DNA of 64,000 nucleotides, taken from positions 1-64,000 of the forward strand of contig OZ025865.1 in NCBI GenBank assembly GCA_964019425.1. Direction: 5' to 3'. The position numbers and the translations under genes were made by a program. This stretch comes from Flectonema sp. DT1601. Taxonomy: Eukaryota; Euglenozoa; Diplonemea; Diplonemida; Diplonemidae. The notes beneath the pieces were generated by a model. That model was not told the DNA's origin, searched no databases, and saw nothing but the letters and a program-made list of their open reading frames with translations. Below are positions 56,797 to 64,000 of the stretch, in pieces (positions within the stretch are counted from its first letter, which is position 1; every line of letters starts with the position of its first letter).

Positions 56797-57130
56797 CTAA
56801 GTTAACCCCTTGTCCTGTGGTTCCCTTTCCGGGGTTTCCTCTGCTTTCGGTTTCATTTGTTTGGTGAAACCTAATTTTAGAAGCGATGTGCTGGTTTGCA
56901 TATCATGCTTCGTCGGCTGCTTCGCCCTCCTCGTCAACGTCCTTATAATTGGCCCGTGATGCTTTTTGTTGCAGCATTTCGTGGCAGTCCGTTGTTCCGG
57001 ATCCGGATTCCGCTTGCAGTCGTTGCAGGGAGCCATCTCGTGGTGACGGCATCGGTGGTGGCTGTTTCTGCAACATTGCTCAGATCCTCTGCCGATCACT
57101 ATGCAGACTGCACATGGAGTAAGCTTGTGT
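56797..57130 (-). other. LINE-B 3' Cys/His-rich coding segment
   Basis: A frame reading KHKLTPCAVCIVIG, then CCRNSHHRCRHHEMAPCNDC and a basic tail. Two C-x-x-H-x-x-x-P-C-x-x-C units suggest a zinc module. It is out of frame with the RT frame that ends at 57080. In the short copy the same segment is in frame with ORF1 sequence. Either ORF2 is shifted here or the module belongs to another product. Confidence 0.55.
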
Positions 57131-60100
57131 TTGCTGCAAAACCATCAGCCGTCTCTCCTCCAGTTGTTGATAGTCGTCCCTGTGGAGCCTGATCCGTGCG
57201 AACATTCGTTGTAGGTCTCCAGTGAGACCCGCCGGCAGTTCCACATTGTCGGGCTTGATGCCGAGTAGCCTCAGGCAATTGGGCCAATCGCATCGAACTT
57301 GTAGCATCACTTGCGGATATTCCTGTCGGATTGTGTCATAAGCTCTGCAATCCCAGTTCACGTGCTCGAGGGTCTCCGTCCTCTCTACGTCGTCAACCTC
57401 CTCGCAGTGCGCGCAGTTCTTGTTTCCCGCCTTCATCGAGCCAGTGTACACGTTGTCCAGGAGGCAGTGCTTCACTACTCCGCGCAGGTAGGGGTCGCCC
57501 TTTCCTTCCTTCAGGACCTTCAGGGTCTCTTTCCGGTCGATGCCCGCTTCAATACCTCTCAGGTTTACCCGTCTCGTTTCCGCAATTGTTTTGTTCCAGG
57601 TGAAACGCCTGCACGCCTCTCTGACATCGTGCCGCCAGCGCCCCGCATCCAGCCTTCCGTGTTCGGTCGTCCCTCCCGGACCTTCGAAGACCGAGAAAGT
57701 TGACCATTCCCATCCAAGTTCCTTCAGAGTACTCAGGGCGAGGCCGACTGGTCCTCTCGTCGCTTCAGTGTGCTCTTGCAGGTGTTCCCATACCCTGCGT
57801 ATCCTCTCAGTTAGCTTCGGTAGCATTCTGGTGAGTGCAAGGAGTCTGTTGTACCTAATGTACGTCGCGGGATCCACACAATGTCCCTTGCAGAGTAGCG
57901 TTAGGCCCATGGTGTGCGACATCTTAGTTCTTTTCCCTCCAAGTTTGCGGAAAATCCCCGTTGCCATTGCTCTTCTCAGCAGTCCGAGTCGCGTCGCATC
58001 GGGATCGTACAGTGCCGTTCCGAAGAGCGCCTTGGGCATGACACTAGCTGCAGCTATCTGTTCCTTCGCTTGATATCTGAGCGGAAGTAACCGGATTCGC
58101 CTCGCTCTATCGAGCACTTCTTCCGTGATCCTCCCCATCTGCTTGGTGGTTCCTTTCATACTGAGGTGGCATCCCACGATATCGACACTGTCATCGAAGT
58201 CTAGTGTTGTGTCCCCCATTGTGATGTTGGTCTGGCCCTGGTCTCTGTTCGAGAACCACTTGCACTTCTGAGGCGCGAGTTCTTGTCCGGTCAGGGTGCA
58301 GAACTCCGCAACGACTTCTACGCCTTCTTGTAGCTTCGTTCGTGATCCAAACAACGTCAGGTCGTCCGCATACGATCCGGGCGTCACATCTGCTTCCCTC
58401 TCGATTGCTTTGCTGAGTATCGAGCTCAGCGCATTGAAGAGCACCACGCTGAGCGGACATCCTTGCAGTATTCCGTTGGTGGTGGCAAATTCTTCTCCGA
58501 CGCCACTCGGGAACTTGAATCTCCTTCTGAGTCGCCGGTAGACATCCGTCACAGTTCTCAGGATCTTATCACTTAGGCCCAATTCCTTCACCAATTTCAG
58601 GAGGATGTCAGGTCGAAACACTTCCTGAAGTCCGTGGTCACTCCAGCAATCTCTTCTCCGTAGAGAGTTGCGTGTTCCACGTCTAGTGCTATCTTCCAGC
58701 TGAGGTCGAGCGTAGATCTCCCCTTCCGGTAGCCGTACTGCCCGTCGTGAGCCCACTTCTCTTGCCACTCCATTACATCCTTTTCCATACGTATACAGCC
58801 CCATAGCCTGTAAAGTGCGGATGTCACCGTAATGGGTCTCTGCTCCAGTGGTTTCGTCCCTGCCCCTTTGGGTATGGCCGACACCAGTGCTGTGAGAAGT
58901 GCTTCCGGCCAGTGTGTTCTCTCCACCATGTTGTAGAATTCCGCTATCATCTGAATCATGTCCTCCGGTAGCAACTTGAGCTCCGATATCCTGAAGCCGT
59001 CTACCCCAGCTGCTTTGCGCGAGCTAGTCCTTCTGAGGGCTTTTGCAACGTCCCCCCCGGTGATATCTTCGCATCGCATCGGGTGTTCCTCGATGTAGCT
59101 GCTGTATCGTTCTTCGAACTTCATCCAGTCTGGTTCTGGGTCTGACAAGTACTTTTTGAGTATGGGGTCCCATGCTGCGTGCATGGCCTCATCCAGTTGG
59201 CCGTCCAGCTTCCATCTGCCTTTTCCATCAGAACAGTCTTCGATTGCTCGACGTTCCTGATCCACTGGAAAACCTTCGTGCGGTCGTCGTTCCAATTGTC
59301 GACAACATTCCGTTTCCACATGCGGATGCGTTCGGTTCGGAGCTTCTTGCTTTCTATCGCTTGCTCCTGTCTCGCTTGTTGTAGCAGCATCCGAAGCTCC
59401 TCCGTCTGTGGTATTTCGGTTCCCGTCGTCGGATCGAGTTTTCGTAATTTTTTCCAGAGTTTCATCACTTCGTGGGACGGCACCGTCGGACCATCGTATT
59501 GCCTTGTGATTTTCGTCACTTCCTCCAGGACGCGGATCTTCTGCAGTCTTCTCCGCGTTTCCCTGCACGTCGCTCCTCTCCCGTCTTGTTTCGCCGCGTT
59601 CGTCCACATCACAGGCTCACGCTTCTTCCCGCGTCTTGTACTTGGCTGGGTTACTTATCTCCAGCTTTCCCGTCAGAAGGTATCTTTCGATGATCTCTCC
59701 AAGCGCCTCCAGCATCTTGTCAGGATCTTCCGTCGCTACAGCTCGCGTCCAGTGGAGTTGCCTTTCGGCCTTCCCCTCACTCGGGTCCGTTGTCTCGGAG
59801 GTATCCAACTGTTTCGGTACTATCAGCCTAGGAGCCTTCTCGTTGTAGCGTGAGATGTTGAGCTTTCTAATGATGACCGGCTTGTGTGTCGGGATCAGCT
59901 CACTCTTATGCACATGAATCGTTGTGTCATTCGAGATTGCTGTCGCCGCCCCGCGGTTCATCAGAATAGCATCGATTCTACGAAGTCCTTTTCCCGCTTC
60001 GCTTGTCGGTGTCATGTTTCCCATCGAGACGGCGGCATCTATCCAGAGTCCGTGTGCGAAAGCAGACAGAAGCGCCGGCGATTCCGTCGTTTCGACGTTG

Positions 60101-60654
60101 AAGTCCCCCGCTATCAATACGGGAACATCACCCAGAGCTGCTGCTTCCACGAGCATCTCCGCAATCAACTCTTCCGTGTAGACCGCCGAACGTACGTCTC
60201 CGTAGAACGAGAAAACGTGCAGTACCTTGCCATTTCCGTACGACACTCCCGCGTGTACGAATCGTCCTGTGTTGTCGAGCCGATCGTGTTTTATCCTTCT
60301 CACCGGTGTACCAGTGCGCGTCAAGATGGCCACGCCTCCCGCCGCCATCCACGTCTTTTGCCCATCGGTTAGTAATTTGCACTCTAATCCGAAAGTCGCT
60401 TCCCATCCTCTCTCACCGAGCTGTTTTTTCATCTGGCGTTGCTGTGGGCCCGTCAGAGAAGTTTCCTGTAGAGCTATCAGATCTAGGTTCAGATCTGTGA
60501 TGGCATCTATTTTTCCTTCCAGTGTGGTGACATTGATTGTTTCCACGGTGAGCCCATCGATTCGTGGTCTCGGTCCGGGGTTCCTCTCAACGTCGCCAGC
60601 TTGTAGCAGGAGACGTCTCCGTGTCTCCGCCCAGTTCCTTCCGTCCTCCGCCGG
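57080..60654 (-). pseudogene. LINE-B ORF2: 2A, AP endonuclease, RT, zinc finger (frame-disrupted)
   Basis: Begins in frame right after the ORF1 UGA. After the 2A, the endonuclease has LDLIALQETSLTG, AGDFNVETTESP and ELIPTHKPVIIRK, and ends at a TGA at 59617-59619. The linker continues in a shifted frame (LWKKLRKLDPTTGTEIPQTE). It returns to the first frame near 59210 with SRKAAGVDGFRISELKLLP and the RT motif A TTDFRKCFD. It shifts again near 58610 to carry GILQGCPLSVVLFNALSS, the catalytic SYADDLTLFG and KCKWFS. A finger CAHCEEVDDVERTETLEHVN with WDC (C-x2-C-x12-H-x4-C) follows, as in many APE-type LINEs. Three frame changes make this copy unlikely to give an active enzyme. Confidence 0.85.
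60571..60612 (-). other. 2A ribosome-skipping peptide of LINE-B
   Basis: LLLQAGDVERNPGP, a perfect 2A core, 19 codons after the ORF1 UGA and in the same frame, with no Met between. It differs from the LINE-A version only at one residue (Q for K) although the codons and the surrounding proteins differ. Confidence 0.92.
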
Positions 60655-63348
60655 TCAATTCCGTTCCATGAACGCCATCAGTAGACGTTCCAGTCGGTCC
60701 AATCTCTCGTCCACTGAGCTGTTCTCTTTCTTTTTTGTCGACTTGGGCTCCTTTTTCGCTGTTGTCGTTGCGGTGGCTGCCTTCGTAGGTGCCGTCGTAG
60801 TTGGTGTTGGGTTGCTGGCTTCTAACCATAGGCGTTGTCCCTTCTTCTTCCCATGAAACTCGATAAACTCCAATCGAGTGTACCACTTTCCTCCCGTTCC
60901 CTCCGTCGGGTCACGTCTTTTCTCCGGTTTCGTCGGTGTCGCATTCGGGCGTTTGGTCTCCTTCCGTTTCGGGTCGACTTCCACCTTCTGTTTCCCAGCC
61001 TCCACCATGCACAGGACGCCATCCACCGTGATGGTTTCCTGCGTTCTCACCGGACCGCGGACGACCATCCATCGCATGCCGTTCCGTACGCCTTTCTTCG
61101 TCTTCCTCACCTCCCAGCCTTCCTTCGTGATCAGCCACTTGATCGCTTCGTCGGTGGTTGTGCCGATCGGGATCCCCGTGATCTTTGTTTCCGGTAGCTT
61201 AGCCGGCAGGTGCAGTTTCTCCCTCGCCGCCGTTTCCTGCCAGCTGGTCACTCGAAGCCCGAGTCCGTGTTCGTTTACCACGAGTCCCAGCCCCCCATCG
61301 ACTTCTACAGCCTTGTCCCGAGTGATTCCGAGCGTCTCGTCCTTCGGTAGCCAAATGACCGCCGCCTTCACTGCTCGTTCCTCTCTCGGATCCTTTTCCT
61401 TGGTGAAGACGCCGTCCTTCCCCGATTCTCGGAGGAAGTTCTTCACTTCGGCTACCTTCACCCTGAGCATCACGGTCACGCTCTGGTCTCCGATCCGCGG
61501 GTTGTACGTATCGACATACCCCGGCATCTTCCTCAACTCTTCCGTTGCCCTGATCGGGGAGCGCTTCACTTCCGACCATCTCTTCTCTCCGGACCATTTT
61601 TTGTCCACTCGGACAACCATCTCCCTCGTGCTTTCCGTCCGCACGACGTCTGTTCCGGATGGTACAACCACTCTTCCCAGTGTTGTCATCCAGAGCTGCT
61701 TGAGAATTCTCTTCTCGCCGTCGCTCGTCGTCTCCTTAAGTACTACCTGTACTTTCTGCGCCGTGTCTGATGGTGGTTCCAGGGTTACTAGGGATAACGT
61801 TTCCCAGGCTCCCGGAGGTGTTCCCGACATCCTCTTCCTTGCCTCCTCTCTGGTGGTGAGGTGTACTCCCTTTGCACCGGCGTCGTACTGCTCCTTCGTA
61901 ATTGCCATTCCCTCTGGCCAATACTCCGGTGCCAGCGAGAGGTTATCCACTCTGGATCGCTCCTTGCGTGCTGCGTTCTCCCAGCTCTTCTGAGTCTGCG
62001 CCAGTCTCCCGGCCTCTCGGACCATCTGCTCTTGGATGGCCGATCGTCCGGCTACCTGCCCTTCATTGATTTCCTTCATCAGCTTCTTGCGTGAGGCGTC
62101 TAGCTCCCTCGTACCGTCTTGGGGCAGCTTCACCGGTGGCGTTTGCTTCACTTCCGTGTTTGCTTCCTGATCAGGGGTGGTGCCCATCTGATGTTCCTCT
62201 TCCTCTTCTCTCAGCGAGTTGAGCCCTCTGATCTGGACCCGTTCCGCTTCGAGTTCTAGCAAGAAACGTTCTTGCATCTCTCTCGCTTCCCGTCCCGCCG
62301 TTTCCTGCTGCCTCTTCGCCTCAGCATGTTGGGCCTTGAGTTCTTCTCTCAATCCGTCCAGTTGCTGTTGGAGAGTTCGGAGCATCTCGCGTAGTTCGCT
62401 CTTCTCCTCTCTCTCGCGCTTCAGTTCCTGCTGTAGTCCTTCGTAGTGGGAAGGCTGCTGCTGCTGGGCGTAGGTGTCGTACGTTGCATACGGTTGATGC
62501 TGCATGTAGTGTACGGGTTGCTGTTGCGGTTGTCGATGTTGTTGCAGTTGCTGTTGTAGTTGTTGTTGTTCCAGTTCCAGTTGTTGATGCTGTTGTTGTT
62601 GTTGTTGCCGTTGTTGTTGTAGTTCCAGTTGCTGATGTTGCGATTGCTGTTGCTGCTGCTCTAGTTGTTGCTGCTGTTGGTGTAGTTGCTGCTGTCCTCG
62701 GTTCACCTCTTCTTCACGCCGTTGAATCTCGTCTTCCTTCTGTTGGAGTTTTTGTTGTTGTTGGACTTTTTCTTGTCCAATCTGCTCCTTGAGCTTCTCT
62801 TCCTTCAGTTGGAGCCCCTGCTTCTGTTTGCCTATCTCGGCGTTCAGTTGTTGGTGGAGGTGCTCCTTCTCGTTCTTTAGCTGCTGATCCAGCTGGAGGT
62901 GGAGCCGTTCCTTCTCCGTCTGGAAGGATTCCTTTTCCTTCTGTAGTTGTGACCGAGTCAGATGCGTTTGCTGTTCAGACTCGGCGTCCTTCTTCTGCTG
63001 CTGGCTTTCCAGTTGCTGTTGTCGTTGGCGGTATTGCTTCTCCAATTCCTTCTGTTGGTGCTGATGTTGCTCTTTGAGTTGAGCCTGTAGGTTTTGCTCC
63101 TTCTGGAGACTTTCCGTTTCCTTCAGCTGATGGTGGCTTTGCAGTTGCTGCTGTTGTTGGTGGTACTGACTTTGCAGTTCTTGTTGCTGGTGTTGGCGTT
63201 GCTGTTCCAACTGTTTTTCTTGTCCTTGAAAGTTGGTTTCCTTCTGGTGGTGGTGCTGTTCCATGGCTGTTTTCTGCTGCTCTAGCCGTTGCCTCTCTTC
63301 CTCTATCTCGTCGAGCGAGTCGAGTTTCTCTTTCTCGAGCTTCGCCAT
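60655..63348 (-). CDS. LINE-B ORF1: Q-rich coiled-coil protein
   Basis: 897 residues from the first ATG (63348, MAKLEKEKLDSLDEIEEERQ). The frame is open without an ATG back to the element's 5' end at 63622, and that part is conserved in the short copy at protein level (HDTCLLAAVPDDFDRGRQDG), so a non-AUG start is possible. About residues 1-390 form a Gln/Glu/His-rich coiled coil. The C-terminal 450 residues hold basic, globular-looking regions (EYWPEGMAITKEQYD, WSGEKRWSEVKRSP) and end in a short heptad, SSVDERLDRLERLLMAFMER. It stops at UGA CCG. Presumed RNA-binding/assembly protein of the element; no known RNA-binding motif is recognised. Confidence 0.82.
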   Translation of the reverse strand: MAKLEKEKLDSLDEIEEERQRLEQQKTAMEQHHHQKETNFQGQEKQLEQQRQHQQQELQSQYHQQQQQLQSHHQLKETESLQKEQNLQAQLKEQHQHQQKELEKQYRQRQQQLESQQQKKDAESEQQTHLTRSQLQKEKESFQTEKERLHLQLDQQLKNEKEHLHQQLNAEIGKQKQGLQLKEEKLKEQIGQEKVQQQQKLQQKEDEIQRREEEVNRGQQQLHQQQQQLEQQQQQSQHQQLELQQQRQQQQQQHQQLELEQQQLQQQLQQHRQPQQQPVHYMQHQPYATYDTYAQQQQPSHYEGLQQELKREREEKSELREMLRTLQQQLDGLREELKAQHAEAKRQQETAGREAREMQERFLLELEAERVQIRGLNSLREEEEEHQMGTTPDQEANTEVKQTPPVKLPQDGTRELDASRKKLMKEINEGQVAGRSAIQEQMVREAGRLAQTQKSWENAARKERSRVDNLSLAPEYWPEGMAITKEQYDAGAKGVHLTTREEARKRMSGTPPGAWETLSLVTLEPPSDTAQKVQVVLKETTSDGEKRILKQLWMTTLGRVVVPSGTDVVRTESTREMVVRVDKKWSGEKRWSEVKRSPIRATEELRKMPGYVDTYNPRIGDQSVTVMLRVKVAEVKNFLRESGKDGVFTKEKDPREERAVKAAVIWLPKDETLGITRDKAVEVDGGLGLVVNEHGLGLRVTSWQETAAREKLHLPAKLPETKITGIPIGTTTDEAIKWLITKEGWEVRKTKKGVRNGMRWMVVRGPVRTQETITVDGVLCMVEAGKQKVEVDPKRKETKRPNATPTKPEKRRDPTEGTGGKWYTRLEFIEFHGKKKGQRLWLEASNPTPTTTAPTKAATATTTAKKEPKSTKKKENSSVDERLDRLERLLMAFMERN

Positions 63349-64000
63349 CCGACGTTCTTCCTTGTTTGGGCGGTCTTCGTCCCTGTCGCGAGTATCGTCT
63401 CGCGGGCGACGGTCTCTGCTGTTCTTTCTCGTTCCACCATTGCCATTCAAGGCGTGGGCTAGCTTGTTCCTTTCTTTTTTTGATAAGAAACATCCAGGGT
63501 TCGGATGCCCTGGATGTGGTAGTTGGTGTTGATGGTGTTGGCATCTCCTGTCTTTGACACCGTCTTGTCGACCCCTATCGAAGTCGTCCGGGACCGCCGC
63601 GAGGAGGCAGGTGTCGTGATCCCAAGTGATTTCTGAACAATTACACAAGAAACCATTTCCAATACTGGTGACACTATTAAGACTGGAAAGGTCAAGAGAA
63701 GTGATTTTTAAACACTTAGACAAGAAATAAGTTCCAATACTGGTGACACTACTAAGAACCGAAAGGTCAAGAAAATTGATTTGTGAACAATTATACAAAA
63801 AACAATCTCCAATAGCAGTAACTTGTGAAGTGACCGTGCTATTGCAAGTTGAATGGCGGAATGAAATCCGTTTGGCATCTGAAGGAAGCAACCCCTTGTT
63901 AATAAAGAGGCAACCATCCACCGAGAATGTGGGAGTGTCCAGACATAAATCATCCGTAACGTGGTCTCTGATCCAAAGAAGCAGCTTCTCCCTTTTTCTA

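Larger units (their letters stand above)
56725..63622 (-). mobile_element. LINE-B: full-length 2A-bearing non-LTR retrotransposon (about 6.9 kb)
   Basis: 5' end at 63622, shared exactly with the short copy at 51960; 3' end near 56725 against host LRR sequence. Contains ORF1 (coiled coil), UGA, 2A, endonuclease, reverse transcriptase with a CCHC-type finger, and a Cys/His-rich 3' segment. It is G+C-richer than host DNA. ORF2 holds about three frame disruptions, so the copy is probably dead. ORF1 differs completely from LINE-A's, so the two are separate families. Confidence 0.9.
55546..64000 (-). pseudogene. Second UBL-LRR gene, broken by two insertions; N-terminus beyond window
   Basis: Paralogue of the gene at 53133. 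From the right edge it reads RKREKLLLWIRDHVTDDLCL and the linker, then LRRs to about 63623. LINE-B interrupts, one LRR unit remains at 56631-56723, a 0.7-kb element interrupts again, and the last LRRs plus cap run 55940-55546 (ALKTVQLPQNNRALFERSVK). The surviving parts have no other damage I can see, so the insertions are recent. The LRR frame reads straight into LINE-B ORF1 at 63622. Confidence 0.85.

Noticed and set aside
60878-61993. 371-codon plus-strand frame
   Set aside because: Antisense of LINE-B ORF1; Ser/Pro-rich shadow in G+C-rich coding DNA.
1-64000. Kinetoplastid origin (2A-bearing LINEs, LRR arrays)
   Set aside because: Several host genes have cis-spliced introns and no polycistronic tract signals are evident.

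Overview
The window comes from a nuclear chromosome of a eukaryote, probably a unicellular one. Host genes are compact and all lie on the minus strand. They carry short introns (mostly 48-97 nt, one of 158 nt) with 5' sites of the form GTATGT, GTGTGT or GTATTG and CAG/TAG acceptors. Intergenic DNA is very A+T-rich and full of A and T homopolymers. I cannot name the lineage. The introns argue against a kinetoplastid even though 2A-bearing LINEs and LRR arrays are familiar there. The WSDGD-type domain and the winged-helix-like protein remind me weakly of alveolates, but that is only an impression.

Layout. 1-4.6 kb: an apparently intact 2A-bearing non-LTR retrotransposon (LINE-A), running off the left edge. 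6-7.4 kb: a Penelope-like reverse transcriptase fragment. 8-12.2 kb: a three-copy tandem repeat holding a MULE-like MITE, then a 190-bp inverted duplication. 13.3-15.2 kb: a gene for a secreted repeat protein. 15.5-18.7 kb: two different piggyBac elements side by side. 19-24.8 kb: genes for an EF-hand protein, an FKBP-TPR immunophilin, a WSDGD-domain protein and a VTT/DedA membrane protein. 28.4-30.7 kb: a multi-exon polyQ gene. 34.9-47.3 kb: a small MGC-acylation-type protein, Rad23 (with a MITE in intron 1), a Na+/H+ exchanger, a catalytically dead M16 protein (complex III core/MPP-like) and an Alba protein. 47.5-49.3 kb: an FGE-sulfatase-fold protein. 49.3-64 kb: a segmental duplication carrying UBL-LRR genes, riddled with nested transposons (piggyBac, LINE-B short and full-length, and a small retroposon).

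The most interesting signal is shared by the two unrelated LINEs. In each, ORF1 ends in UGA. The same frame then stays open, with no AUG, into a canonical 2A ribosome-skipping peptide (GDVERNPGP), followed directly by the endonuclease. In LINE-A the stop is UGA-CUA, a classic leaky context. The sequence implies stop-codon readthrough followed by 2A separation as the way ORF2 is made, seen independently in two families.

The window also gives relative dates for several insertions. Paralogous empty TTAA sites exist for two of the piggyBac elements, an uninterrupted repeat copy dates one MITE, and the LINE-B insertion in a piggyBac postdates that transposon.
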